Numbered from the stretch's first letter, positions 46,914 to 59,883 are shown. The stretch: 64,000 nt of DNA from Quercus robur (GCF_932294415.1 NC_065538.1:17955656-18019655), one strand, 5' to 3'. Translations and numbers: made by a program. Notes: generated by a model from the sequence alone, not told the origin.

Positions 46914-47500
46914 CATTAATAGTAATAACAAATAATTATGACACTACGAAAAACTAACACAAACATTATTAAAATAATACCAATAATATATTTACTATCA
47001 TCATCATCATTATTATTAAATAGTTGATTTAAGTATGAAATAAACTCTCTTATATATACTTTGTCATTTTTGGTAATTTACAACTTAAACCGCTACTTTT
47101 ATAAGTGCTAACCAAATACTCAACTTTTTCAAAAAGCACTTTTTAATAGATTTTACCAAATGTTCAGGTTTTTAAAAAAACCCATTTTCATACCACACTT
47201 TTTGAAACTGCCACTTTTTCAAAAAGTACAATATCAAAAAGCTGAACTAAATTCACCATAAACAGTAGTCCATAGAAGAAAGAAAGACAAAAGCAAGAAG
47301 GAAGAATAGAACCCATTTTCACAAATTTCATTATCATTTGATAAAGTGCTAAAATGTGCTGAGTATGATATCATTTTCATATGTGACTACTACTTATATA
47401 CCAATCCACCACCTTATTAGCAATGAAAAAAGATGAAATTTTTATTACATCATTACAACATGTTAATATGTAATTCATAAACCAACAAAATATTTTCCAC
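46914..47500 (+). repeat. Segmental repeat block C, copy 1
   Basis: Aligns with 59885-60480: TCATTAATAGTAATAACAAA, ATCATCATCATCAT and AAATGTGCTGAGTATGATAT segments. No gene. Confidence 0.85.
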
Positions 47501-47637
47501 CTTAGAGACGATGATATTTCCATTTGCCGCATATTCGTCGTATCTTATTCAATATCTGACTCTTGTCAACAACAGTAAAAACAAAAACAAAAACAAAAAA
47601 GAAACCAAAAAATTTCAACTTTGTTTGAGCACACTAA

Positions 47638-48180
47638 GAGGGTGTTTGGTCATTGATTTCAAAACATATTGTTTAGTGTTTAAACACTAAACAATATTGT
47701 TCAAAAACAAAAAAAATATGTTTGGTCATTGATTTCAAAAAGTATTGTTTAAAAAATATTGCTCAAAACATATGTTTAAAACAATAGTTTTTGAAATCAG
47801 CTTGGGACTGATTTTGAACAACAAAAACCATTGCTGAGTGGCACTTTTGTAATTAAGTTGAACAGTACCGGTCAGCTTTTTCACCCACACAGACACAACC
47901 CGGCAGCATTTAAACAATATTTTATATTTTTTTTGTACTTTGCTGATTTAAAAAATATTTATTTTGTACTTTGTTCAGCTTTTTTTTACCATCTAACACA
48001 CACATACCAAACACATATTTTATGTTTTTGAACACTGAAACATGTTATTTAAACCATGATACCAAACACATTTTTTTGTTTTATAAACACTAAAAACATG
48101 TATTTCAATAACACTTTTTAAACTACAATTTTCACATATTTTTAAACAATAATTTTTGAACTCTATAACCAAACGGACCC
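47638..48180. mobile_element. MITE, 543 bp, TSD TAA
   Basis: Left end GAGGGTGTTTGGTC, right end ACCAAACGGACCC, flanked by TAA (47635-47637 and 48181-48183). The matching place in inverted block A copy 1 (near 29968) reads straight through. The interior has repeated ATGTTTAAACAC-like text. Harbinger-like by its TSD. Confidence 0.75.
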
Positions 48181-48304
48181 TAAAACTCAGATAGTATTTA
48201 TTTATTAAAAGTTGTTAACAGTGTTACAAAACTTTTATCACTTAAAAATACTATAAATTGATGTGTTAATTTAAAAAATATATATATATATATATAATTA
48301 ATAA

Positions 48305-49071
48305 TGTGGGGCCCAAGAGTCTATGGGCCCGGCTTGCTCGCTTATAGGGAGTCCACAGGTCCCCAAACTAAAGGAGGCCAGGGCCCAAGCTCAAAAACAG
48401 TGAGCCCGATGTGGTTCAAGGGCACGTCCGAGGACCGCTCCGTCCTCGGAAAGCCCAGAACCCCATTAACGAAAATGGGATGCAGGCAGACTTGAAAGAT
48501 CAGAAAATATCTCACGGAAATAGTCCTTAATACCCTTCACTGACATGACACCGCCCCAAACAGATCCGGATTTTTAGGCTTTATGGACCATCTCCCACAA
48601 TTCAGGGATTAGACTGATGGGACAGATATCTACCCTGGAAAGATCGACCCTACACGTGGACGAAGGACAACGAACGTAGGCTAGTATAAAAGAGAATGTT
48701 ATGTGACCAAGAAAAGGGGGAGGGATCAGGCCTCCATCTAGCTTCTGGAGAAAGGCTTGAAGAAAGAGAATGTCTGGATAATACACGCCGGACACCACGT
48801 AAAAACCCCTCGACGGGTAACCGGGGGCAGCGCCAACGCTCCTCGGACATGATCCGAGGAGCCAAATCCTCCTAGATACAGGATTGATGGGCCTGAATAT
48901 CCAGCCCAAAGCTCTATCTCATATCAGTTCACCTGTAGTCCGACTCGAAATGTCGCCTCGTGCCCCAACGCTGGCCTTTCAAGCCCACTCTCTACAAATA
49001 TTATTGTGAGGGACTTTCCGTGTGCGAGCCCAACGTCGATGTCGGGCCGTTAGAGATTTTGTGTCCCTACA
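48305..49071. mobile_element. Solo LTR, 767 bp, TSD AATAA
   Basis: TGTGGGGCCC to GTGTCCCTACA, flanked by AATAA at 48300-48304 and 49072-49076. The empty site with a single AATAA is in block A copy 1 near 29860. CTCTCTACAAATATTATTGT resembles a segment of the complete Tat LTR, so it is probably a related Tat family. It contains no internal region, so it is the product of LTR-LTR recombination. Confidence 0.88.
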
Positions 49072-50223
49072 AATAAATTTATTTAAATAAATTTTATAAT
49101 TTCATGCGCCAATTTCTAAACCCAAAACCAAAAGAAATAATTTTTTAAAATTAAGTATATGTTATAAACGTGATGCAATTAATTGTATTATACAAATTTT
49201 TATAATACAATTAATTATCATTTTTTTTATACTATTGAATAACACTGGTCACTGATCACACTAATCACATTTATATTTGATAGGTCAATTTAAAGATTCT
49301 TATAAATTTGCGAGTAACTTTCACTCGTTTTCCCATGTAAAACAAAAAAAAAAAAAAGTAATTAATAGACAGGCCCTCCATGTGTTTTTTTTCTGTTGAA
49401 TCTGGAATAAAGAAAGAAAGATCAGAAAGAAAAAGACAAGAGGCCCACCCAGGATTACTGGACCCCTTGACAGCTCCATTATGTCAACATTTTGAACGTA
49501 CTGTCAATTGACGTGCTCTGCAGTGTAGTGTGTCCATCCGTAAAAAAAAGTAACGGCTGTGAGCCTGTGATTGTTGGATGGGTTACCTTTATTATCTTCC
49601 TCGGCCAATTACAAACGACAATGCTGCAAAGAATATAGAGACAATAAAACCTTGTTTGGTTCCCATTCACTCACATTTCAGTTCTCATATCTTATATCTT
49701 AATTCTCTATTTTTTCTTAACTTACTTTCTATCGTGCTTGGCATCAAAACTTGACTTAGTTTTCAGTTAAAAAAAGCAACTTTAACTCAAAATTTATTTA
49801 ATTGAATGATGATGTTAAAAATATTACATAAAATTTATAATTTCATGTGTCATTTTTATAACACCCAAAACCAAAAGAAATAATTAAAAATATGTATTAT
49901 TATATGTTATAAACGTGATACAATTAATTGTATTACAAATTTTTATAATACAATTAATTATCATTTTTTTATACCATCGAATAACTCTGGCCCTCCATTT
50001 GTTGTTGTTGTTGTTGTCTTTTTTTTGTTTTTTTGTTTTTTTCTTTTTGTGTGGATCAAAAAGCAAAGAGTTATGAGGTACGTCTTTCAATCTGAGGATG
50101 GAAAAAAGAAAGATCAGAAAGAAGAAGACAAGAGGCCCAGCCAGAATCACTGGGCCCCTTCACAGCTCCATTGTCTCAACATTTTGAACGTGCTGGATTG
50201 ACGTGTACTGTAGGGCAGTGTAG

Positions 50224-50982
50224 TGTCGGAAAAAAATCTTAACCCTATTTATGTCTATGTATGAATTAAAATATATAACTATCAAATAATAGTAATATTA
50301 TGAAAATTAAAATTTCAACAAGCACCATATAAACACAACCATATAATAACACCAAATTTTATGTAGAAAACCCTCTAGTGTAGATAGAAAAACCATAGAG
50401 CAGCTCTGAAAAATATCCATTATGAAATAAAAATTACAATTATCAAGTTTACATTACACTTGAGTCTACAATAAATTGGATATACAATAAAATAAATCTC
50501 AATGAGTAAATACAATCTCACTACAAAGTTAATAGCAAAATCTTCTTCTGAATACTCCAACTTTCAATGGTTGTAGCATTCAAAAAACTCCATGAGAACT
50601 CCACAAATTTATCTTCCTTGTGTGTAACTTAAGTAAAGAAAAATGTATCCTTTTTCTTTTTCACTTTCTCACAATCTCACTGTGTTTCTCTCTATCTTTT
50701 TGGACTGCACCTCTTAGCTGAAGCTCTCTATTTTTTGTGTTTTGCTCTTTCTGGAACTCATACAAAAATGACCGAATTGCTCTGTGTGCTTCAGCTCTTC
50801 ACTCAAGGCTGAATGGCCTTTGTTTTCTTTGTTTTCTTCTTTTCAATTCCAACATGTCTCACACGCTTAAGTCGTTGCCCAAGGAATGGCATGCTGACTT
50901 TGGAAGCTTGAGGAAGTAAGCTCATTTAATGAGCTTTGACCTAAGCATGTGGGTTGGACCCACACAGTGCTTGCGCCCAACA
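50224..50982. mobile_element. Solo LTR, 759 bp, TSD TGTAG
   Basis: TGTCGGAAAA to GCGCCCAACA, flanked by TGTAG (50219-50223 and 50983-50987). The empty site is at about 34367-34380 in block B copy 1. Copia-type LTR features are likely but no coding sequence is left to prove it. Confidence 0.85.
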
Positions 50983-51024
50983 TGTAGTGTGTGACCCATA
51001 AAAAGGGAAAATAATTATGGCGAC

Positions 51025-52103
51025 TGTAAATGTGTGATTTACAACTATGTTTTATGTTGGGTTTATTCTATGACAAAAAATGTTGTAATTGCTTTAATTT
51101 TGTTCCTTGTATTTTGTGGGATTTTATTGTATTGAGTTTAGTATTAAGTTGGTGAAGACTCAAGCTTCAATGAAGAATCAGTTGATTTCACAAAAAGCTC
51201 ACGAGTAGCTAAGCCACTTAAAAGCCACGTGAGGAGCACATGATTGGAAGCTGAAGAGTCACACCAAACTGTCGTTTTCGTGAGTGTCTCGTGGGTAAGG
51301 CCTTTCCGCAAGACAGTCGCGAAACATTCTGCCTGAAGGATTTTTAAGTGTGTCTTTCTTACTCTTCACTCATACTATATATACCCCCATTACCTACAAA
51401 TGTAAAGGAGACCATTCAGAGAGAAAAATCCTAGATAGGTTTTCTACAATACACACCCATCTTTTAGAGAGAAAGCTACTCATCCTTAGTGAGAAATCCT
51501 TGTAGCCTCTTCTCCTTACTTCTCACATTGTCATACTTTGAAAGGAGATTTGTACCCAAACACAATCCATACATTTTCAGAGTGTAGAAAGTGTTTTGGA
51601 GCTTAGGAAGTTTTGGGGAATTGTCGAAAGAAGCCGGTGAGGCTTGGCTGATGCAATCGGGTGTCTTGCGGGATCCGAAAAGCTAGACAAGACACAGTTT
51701 CGAGAAACCTTGTTGGATTAAGAGCTTGGAGGGCTTAGGTACATCGGGTAGATTAGGCTTGGAGGGTCTCTTGCTAACCCATGTATCCCAACTGATTGTC
51801 TAGTGGATCAATTACCGCTTGGAGGGTGGCAGAGAGGTTTTACGCCGAGTACTTCGGTTTCTTCTTTAATAAAACATTGGCGTGTTATCTTGTATTTGCA
51901 TTCTCTCTTCCCTACTCTTTTACATTCCATTTTACTGTTGTGTTGTCTTGATTATGGATTAGAGTAGTTTGTTTGTTTATTTATTCGCCTGTATTTACAC
52001 TATTCCGCACTTAGTATTAAGTTAGTGTAAAATCTATCAAGTCGTAACTTTTATTTGAGGGTCTAAATAGCTCTTGTATTTTTAATACATTTTCGAGCTC
52101 TCA
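51025..52103. mobile_element. Solo LTR, 1079 bp, TSD GCGAC/GTGAC
   Basis: TGTAAATGTGTG to CGAGCTCTCA, flanked by GCGAC (51020-51024) and GTGAC (52104-52108), one mismatch. Block B copy 1 reads continuously through GCCGACAAAAGTAAAGG at about 34410. Contains a TATA-like ACTATATATACCCCC near 51375. No internal region. Confidence 0.82.
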
Positions 52104-52972
52104 GTGACAAAAGTAAAGGCTATGATTCTTGAATGAGTTGTCTTTTCGTCCACATCCAATTACAAACGAGTGAACGACAATAAGCTACAAAGAATATAGA
52201 GACGATAAGACCTTGTTTGGCTCACCATTCACTCGCATTCCAGTTCTCATATCTTATATACTGATTCTCTATTTTCTCTAAAATCACTTTCTATTGTGTT
52301 TGTTATCAGTACTTGACTTTAGTTGTCAAAATTAAAAAGCAACTTTAACTCAAACTTGTGGAGCCCACTAGTTAGTCATACTTAAGTGTGCATTTGTTTC
52401 CACTTTCTTGAGCCAAAATGCACTTTTTGAAACTGAATTTTTAAAGTGAGCGTTTGGTAACGTATGTATGATAGCGTTTGGAAGAAAGCTATGTTTGAAA
52501 TTCAAAGGATTGCACGTTTCCTTAACCTTGGCCAGCCCCAACTTTTGCAAAAATCATAGTTGCGTTTTAACATTACTGATGGAAAGCCACCATCTATTTC
52601 CCAAATTGCCCACTGTGTTTTCTTAAAAACTCAATTTTACCCTTTGATAAATCAAGGAAAATCACCATTTGCAGTCTCATCCCAGAACCCTTTGATGAAT
52701 TAATTACTACAAAGACCACAAAAAAATAGAGTCCAGTCCAGGTTCAATTCAATAACAAATTTCGAAAGCCAAACACAAAAAAAATCTTTAACAAATTCCC
52801 AAATCAACTAAGGAAAAAAAAAAAAAAAAATCAATCCCTTGCAAATCAGGATTCCTCAAAATGCAAAAAAAAAAAAAAAAAAAATTGAAATATAGCGAAA
52901 TCTTCCCTTATGTAGTATCTCCCTTTCATTTGCTCTGCTCCAATCCAATTTTCAGTCAATGACCGACAACCA

Positions 52973-53006
<34 letters not shown>

Positions 53007-53147
53007 GGGTTTATTGAGATCTCTCTATTTTTCATTTTGATCTTTCTCACTCTCCCCTTTGATGAAGTAATAGTTTAGAGGATGGTATGATGCCACGAAG
53101 TGTACCACAGTTCCAAATTGTACTTATTATTATTATTATATTTTAAT

Positions 53148-53892
53148 GGGAAAAATGCTCATACACCCCTTAAACTTTTAACTACTGGCCAAAAGACCCC
53201 CTTAACTTTTTTATTGGCCAATTTACTCCTTAAACTATTCACAACTGCCAAATTAATACTTCAGTTAGTCACACGTTAAAACACTAACGGAATAAACACA
53301 TGCCACTCACGTGGCTTTTAAATACAAACTGAAAAAATCCCAAACATCCAAAACCCAACGGAAGAGAAGAGAACCAGTCCAGGTCCGGCAGAGAGAGAGA
53401 GAGAGAGAGAGAGAGACTGCACGCCATTCAGCCACTGCCAAGCTTCTCTCTGCCGTCTCGCCGCCCTTGTCCCGGCGGCTCCTTGGTGGTTCCGCCGCAC
53501 TGTTCAATCTGGGTATGTCTTTTTTTTTTTTCTTCTTCTTCTTCTTACGTCTTGCTATTTAAATCTTCTAAGAACTTTTATTTTTTTTTAATCTCCATGT
53601 GCGAATTTTTATTGTAGAAATTCTTGTTTTGGTTTAATTTCTGGGTTGGGTCTCTATGAAATTCTTGGTTTTTTACTTTCTCCATGTGCCTTTCACCAAC
53701 TGTTGCGTTTGAGTATGCCATAGAGCTGTTTGATTAAATGCCTGAGAGAGATATGGCTACTTCTAAGGGGGTTTGGTTGCTTGGTTATCCAATTTTCCAA
53801 ATATGCTGGCCTTCCAAGTTTCCCTTGCAACCCATTTGCTACAAAAAAATATCAAACACAATAATTGGTTCTGTAATGATCCAGAAGCCAAT
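53148..53892 (+). repeat. Left TIR of the MULE
   Basis: About 745 bp, the inverted partner of 58754-59500. Includes a GA microsatellite at about 53391-53415 and a GC-rich stretch at 53440-53510. Confidence 0.92.
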
Positions 53893-54597
53893 TATTGTAT
53901 TTGGAATCAAGCACCTCCTTACTTGAGTTAACCTTGGGTCTGTACTTCCACATAAAGGTTGTCACAGATGCTTAATATCTTATTTCTGCTTAGGTTACTT
54001 AGGCCATTAAGTTCTGTATAATTGGATAGGCATAAGCAAAGAATGTAAATTTATATGTTCTTGAAAGATGTTTCATATAGACTCAGTCCAGTGTTTTGGT
54101 AGCAATTTTGTGCACATCATTTTATTTAAGGCCAGGCCTCCTTTATTAGATCATCTTTTGGTCAACAATCTTTTGGACTATGCAGCTGCTACTTGGTTTC
54201 CTTTGTGCGTGCCTGTATGTGTTACATGTTTTCATTAAGAATGTAGCAAATGATGGCTATAATTATGGATTTGTCTGCTATTACTTAAGCAAATCATGTT
54301 GATAATGGTGCTAGACATTTTAACCTTTTAATCTATAACCTTATCTATAACCTTTTAATCAATTATGTTTAGTATATTGCCAATATAATGGTGCTAGACA
54401 TTTGTCCCATGTGTGATAATAGTTTATCAATTTGATGATTCTACTAACTTATTTGGAATCGAGGCCTTGTTACTAACCTAATTGGAATCAAGACTACTAA
54501 AAGCTTGTCTGTTTATATAGCACTTCAATTATTATTTCTTAATTTTCTCCTTCTTCATGTAGAAATCAACCCTAAATATTTCCCTTATTTGTTTCAG

Positions 54598-54730
54598 CAA
54601 ATCAGAGAATGTAATTTACAAGCTCAAAGAGATGGGAAAGATTGGGGAGAAAGATATATTGCTGACCTGCGATTACTTCAGTAAGCTTGATCGCAACAAC
54701 TTTGGGAAGATAACACTACCAGATCTTTAG
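54598..54730 (+). pseudogene. Captured terminal exon resembling a two-pore K+ channel (TPK/KCO) C-terminus
   Basis: After a TTGTTTCAG acceptor, the phase-2 frame reads VIYKLKEMGKIGEKDI, then a C-terminal EF-hand-like FSKLDRNNFGKITLPDL and a stop. This matches my recollection of the C-terminal calcium-binding region of plant tandem-pore potassium channels, whose last exon encodes it. No pore or membrane exons are present. It lies inside the MULE, opposite in orientation to the transposase. The preceding AT-rich DNA (53893-54597) may be captured intron, and the DNA after it the 3' UTR. The TAG directly after DLx may itself be a truncation. Confidence 0.65.
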
Positions 54731-55437
54731 GAACCTTATGACTGCAAGAAATATGAAATCTGTTTCTATTCTTTAGATGGAAGAAATGTATAGTTACATT
54801 TTTTTTTCTTCTTCCATTGATACTTGTAAAGGTTTCAAGTCATATAGGAGCAATGAAAAATAGAAGCCAATGGGATATGTCCCCCTTCTGTTATAGGTTC
54901 TCTTACAGCCATTAAATTGAGAGGCTGCTATGGAGGGTTTGAGTTGTATGATGTAGATTTGACGCTGTAATAATTCAAGTAGTCAACAAGGAAAGTAAAC
55001 AATCTTGGGATGATCTTACTTCTTCTCTTTATTTTGATTCAAGTTGTATGAGTGATTTGGTTGATGCGTACTTCTTCTCTTTATGCAATAACCACCAAAA
55101 ATGAATGTGTCCCAATCTGCCATGAATTGAACTTTATGCAATAACTCTAAGAAAATAAATCAATAATTACACTTTTCCAGCAATATTGAAAAACAAAAGT
55201 ATACTGGCTCCATCAGTATTCTTAAAAGGATCTCAATATGCCATGAATTGAAATATCAAATAAGTGTTTACAAATGGTATATTGTTTGCCAAAAAAATAA
55301 CACTCAATGAATCAATAATTACACTTTCCAAGCAATATTGAAAAACAAAAGTATACTGGCTCCATTAGTATTTTTAGAAGGCTGTGTATCACTAAACAAA
55401 TTATTGAACTAAAAAATTATTTATCTTCTTGCTGCCA

Positions 55438-57923
55438 CTAAACCTTAGCCTTTCCCTTATCCTTGCTTCCACTAGTGTTGTCCTTTGTATGACTTTGACT
55501 GGACTGTTGAGTACCTATATTTGATTGCTGAGTACCCTATAAAGAGCCAAAAAAGTTGGAAAAGTTTAACAAAGTAGTACTTGAAATTTGGATGAAAAGT
55601 TCAACAAAGTAGTACTTGAAATTTACCAATAATTTTTTACTCCCTTTAGCTCCAGATGTAGATGATTGTCCTAATTGCCCTTTCTTTTTCTTTTTATAAG
55701 CCTTCTTGTTGGGGTTATCAGGAGCTTTACAAGTTCTTTGATTATGGCCCCACTGGAAACAATTCCCACATTTCATGGCAGTTCCTTTCTTGCTCACCCT
55801 AAATGCATTAATAGGTTCTCTTGCCTCCCTCTTTCTTACCTTCTTACGCTTGCCTACTTTCTTTGTAAATTTTGGGGGCTTGATTCGGTCATAGGGTGTC
55901 TTTGGCCACTGTTCATGGCTTGGAAGTGGGCTTACCATCCATTGGTAACAACTTAGGAATGTCTCCTTAGTGTAAGCAATGTCTACATAAGTCTCAAGTT
56001 GCTCTCCATGCTCAATTATTGCAGCAGCAGCATGAAAACAATGGATTCCACTCAATCCCCATCTCCCACAACCACAAGTCCTCTCATTCAAGTCCACCAC
56101 ATATCTTCCACCATAAATATACTCCACCTCATATTTGGACTCTCCATTCCAACGAGAAATGCAATGTCCAACCTCGCTTTTTATCCTCTCAAGCTTCTTA
56201 TAGATTCTTGGACAAACCCTCCCTTCATACCTTCTCATATGATCTCTTTTGGTTTGCAACCTTTGCATCAACATCACTCTTATGATCTCCATCATTGTCA
56301 ACACTGGTTTATCCCTAGCCTCCAAAATCCAAGCATTGAAAGACTCTGCTATATTGTTTACTAGAGTGTCACTCTTGCTTCTTGGATTAAAAGCATGTCT
56401 GCTCCATGTTCTCACATCTAACTTCACAAGCCACTCATATGCCTTCACATCTAGCTTCTTCAACTCATCCATGTGGAAGTCAAAAGAATTCTTTGTTGTT
56501 GCCCTAGCAGCACTCCACATTGCATCTTTGAGTACCTTCCCAGGAAAATCCTTCTTGAAATTTGCATATAAATGCCTAACACAAAATCTGTGCTCTGCAT
56601 TAGGCATCAAATCTTTAAAGGTCTCTACTAATCCCTGCCATAAAAAATACGCAAATATACATTAGTAATTCAAATTCAGGTTATAGATCATGATATTTTT
56701 AAAAAATAAATAAATAATTCACATGCACATTAATTGTTTCTTACCTTCTGTCAGTCTGAGATAAAGACCCATCCATTCTCATCCACATGTCCAATGTCAT
56801 CCAACAAGCATTGTAGAAACCAGGTCCAAGAGCTTTTATTCTCAATTTCAACGATAGCAAAAGCGATTGGGAAGATATTATCATTCCCATCCTTTCCAAT
56901 AGCAACCAGCAACTGTCCACCTGTTGTCCCCTTCAAATGACAACCATCTATCCCAATAAGTGGCCTACAACCTGCTAAAAATCCCCTTTTGCAAGCATCA
57001 AGACAAATATACATTCTCTCAAACACATCATTCGCAGTTTGTATCTTCACTGTGCTACCCACATTCCACTTCCTAATAGCAGCTGCATAGTCCCAAAGTC
57101 TCTCATACTGCTTCTCCTCAGCACCATGTATCATCTTGAATGCCATTCTCTTAGCCTTATAACATTGGTCCAAAGTCACATCAACTTCATGGCCCCTAAA
57201 CACTGCACCCTTCAATGCATTTGCTATCCAAGTATGATCATCTCTAAAGAATGGCAAATATTTATTGGCTAGCCACCTTGAAGAAATCTTACTATTCTTA
57301 TGATCCTTGCCACACGTATGAATGCTTTTAAAACTTTTGATTTGAAAGGCATCTCCCATTTGTGTTTGGGATGCATGTATCTTCCAACCACATTTTTTTT
57401 TACATACAGCTATCACTCTCCACTTATCATTGTGCTTATACTCAAAATCATGTTTTTCTTTAATACACCACTCCTTTAGTGCCTCCTTGAAGATGACATG
57501 TGATGCAAATTTTTGATCCTTCACTAGCTGTACATTCTCCATGCCAATGCGCTGGTTAAACTCAGGGAACCTAGGCCTTGAATTCCCTTCATCATCAGAT
57601 GACCCTTCTGCACTCCTTAACTCATCACTATCCCCATGATCTGAATCTCCTTCACCATTCCAAACTCCCTCAAGCTGCTTGCCTCCAATTGCTCTATTGA
57701 TTCCATCATCCTCCATACCAAAATCTTCAATTATATCATCATCAGATTCAGAAAAATCACGCAAATTGTAATCTTCGTCATCCTCGTCATCCTCCACATC
57801 AATTGGAACATTAACAATTTCAGATTGGCCATCAGCCTCAATAGAATCATATTGGGATTGAGGGGCTTGTACATTTGGCATAGAAGGTGAATTTCCAGGG
57901 AGTGATAGTGGGCATTCATCCAT
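55438..57923 (-). pseudogene. MULE transposase (MURA-like), three exons with one nonsense codon
   Basis: Exons 57923-56745, 56634-55627 and 55536-55438, all phase 0 (761 residues), with introns of 110 and 90 bp. Order: acidic N-terminus, MuDR DNA-binding region (ALKEWCIKEKHDFEYKHNDK, CGWKIHAS), DDE core with PLIGIDGCHLKGTTGGQLL, WTWFLQCLLDD, GWVFISD, then LMPNAEHRFCVRHLYANFKK. The SWIM zinc finger is CGCGRWGLSGIHCFHA; a CCHC knuckle CGNCFQWGHNQRTC and a Gln/Ser-rich tail follow. Immediately after FISD the codon is TGA (56753-56751) where the family has Arg, fitting CGA to TGA. Otherwise clean, so recent loss of function is likely. Confidence 0.9.
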
Positions 57924-58753
57924 GGCTACAATACAAAATTAACAAGAACATTAATAGAAGAGCTGGAGAAAACATAATTAAAAAAAAAAAAAAAAACAAT
58001 ATAGAGAATAGTGAGAAAAAAAATATAACAATTTGCTTATGCCCATGTGCATGATTGCTGCTAGTTCAATTCACATAATTCAAAATATTACAACATGCTG
58101 GCTTAGTCAGTAGACCATATGGCTAGAATCATTACATCGAGACCCAGTATCTTTAACACTAACCAAAAGCCATATCTTTAACAGTAAACTATATATTACA
58201 TATTAATATTACTTAGCTGCACCCAGTATCTTTAGGGGAAAAAAAAAAAAAAAAAGATGCACCCATCAAGAGTAGAAAAATGTAAAAATTAATAATATTC
58301 TTTTTAATGGATCCATATTCCAAAGTATTTAGAAACCTTAAATCAGTTGAGTTACAAAGACATTCGGCGATCAAATTCCCTCTATCCCAACTAATGAATT
58401 ATCATAAAAAATAAACTTATTTGGATCAAACTAGGTAAAATCTTTAGTGACTTAATGCAAATTTTGAAACTATGTTTATGATTTTTCAGTATCAACTGCT
58501 TCGTCATTGCAAATGTTGCATAAGATGGTTGTTAAGACATTAAGACCGTAAGGCTTACTTACAAAGTGACCTTGCCTGAACATATGGAAAAACTACATTA
58601 TCTTCTCATAATAAAAAAGAAAAGGGATTCATAAACAGGATTTTGGATGTTCATGATCAATCCTTATGTAGCTCTGCATTATTTCTTGGATGGATACACG
58701 GCATATTTGCAAGTGACAAAATTAATGAAATTTCTCTAATTGAAGATTTAGTT
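57924..58753. other. MULE 5' region of the transposase gene
   Basis: AT-rich, no gene seen. It is the presumed promoter/leader between the transposase start and the right TIR. Confidence 0.6.
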
Positions 58754-59500
58754 ATTGGCTTCTGGATCATTACAGAACCAATTATTGTGTTTGATATTTT
58801 TTTGTAGCTAATGGGTTGCAAGGGAAACTTGGAAGGCCAGCATATTTGGAAAATTGGATAACCAAGCAACCAAACCCCCTTAGCAGTAGCCATATCTCTC
58901 TCAGGCATTTAATCAAACAGCTTTATGGCATACTCAAATGCAACAGTTGGTGAAAGGCACATGGAGAAAGTAAAAAACCAAGAATTTCATAGAGACCCAA
59001 CCCAGAAATTAAACCAAAACAAGAATTTCTACAATAAAAGTTCGCACATGGAGATTAAAAAAAAATAAAAGTTCTTAGAAGATTTAAATAGCAAGACGTA
59101 AGAAGAAGAAGAAAAAAAAAAAAAAAAAAAAAGACATACCCAGATTGAACAGTGCGGCGGAACCACCAAGGCGCCGCCGGGACAAGGGCGGCGAGACGGC
59201 GGAGAGAAGCTTGGCAGTGGCTGAACGGCGTGCAGTCTCTCTCTCTCTCTCTCTCTCTGCCGGACCTGGACTGGTTCTCTTCTCTTCTGTTGGGTTTTGG
59301 ATGTTTGGGTTTTTTTCAGTTTGAATTTAAAAGCCACGTGAGTGGCATGTGTTTATTCCGTTAGTGTTTTAACGTGTGACTAACTGAAGTATTAATTTGG
59401 CAGTTGTGAATAGTTTAAGGAGTAAATTGGCCAATAAAAAAGTTAAGGGGGTCTTTTGGCCAGTAGTTAAAAGTTTAAGGGGTGTATGGGCATTTTTCCC
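58754..59500 (-). repeat. Right TIR of the MULE
   Basis: Inverted partner of 53148-53892. Differences include indels in the poly-T and CT tracts. Confidence 0.92.
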
Positions 59501-59883
59501 TATTTTAATTTGTGGTTCACAGCTTGTTGTTTTTAATGTTCTACTATTTTATGTCCTTTTTTTAAGAAAATATTTTATGTCATATTTAAATTTAAAAAAA
59601 GTAGTTTCCACTTTCCACTTTGATCGTTTGTTTATTTGAAAATGGTTTAAACTAATTAGTACTTTTTTTTTCTTTTAGTAATTTAGTGAAGGAAATCATT
59701 CACAATTCATGCATATCATTCCATTGCTAATTCTATTTGGGAATAATAATTAGTATTATTTTTTATAATATCATGTAGTACAATTTAAACTTGGATTGTT
59801 GGTAAGTATTTTATCATCTTTTTGCATTATCATTTTGTGCTCCATGATGATGAAAAATTTTGAGATTTAATTAATATTGATAA
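59501..59883 (+). repeat. Segmental repeat block B, copy 2, right part
   Basis: Aligns with 35444-35825, including TTGTGGTTCACAGCTTG and TTCCACTTTGATCGTTTGTT. Together with the left part it brackets the MULE. Confidence 0.88.

Larger units (their letters stand above)
47505..49660 (+). repeat. Segmental repeat block A, copy 2
   Basis: The direct-orientation partner of the inverted block at 28970-30091, containing one MITE and one solo LTR that the partner lacks. Core landmarks are CTATAAATTGATGTGTTAAT, CAATTGACGTGCTCTGCAGT and TTGTTGGATGGGTTACC. Confidence 0.8.
49661..53147 (+). repeat. Segmental repeat block B, copy 2, left part
   Basis: The partner of 33846-35450, interrupted by solo LTRs at 50224-50982 and 51025-52103 and ended by the MULE at 53148. 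A CT microsatellite lies at about 52975-53000. Confidence 0.85.
53148..59500. mobile_element. Mutator-like element (MULE), 6.35 kb
   Basis: Long terminal inverted repeats (53148-53892 and 58754-59500, starting GGGAAAAATGCTCATACACC) and a perfect 9-bp duplication TATTTTAAT (53139-53147 and 59501-59509). The empty site is in block B copy 1 near 35440. It holds a three-exon transposase gene on the minus strand and, between the left TIR and that gene, a captured host-gene fragment. The high TIR similarity suggests a fairly young insertion, but the transposase has a stop. Confidence 0.95.

Noticed and set aside
53311-53562. Open frames within the MULE terminal repeats
   Set aside because: They are mirrored in both TIRs and driven by the GA microsatellite and GC-rich segment; no known protein.
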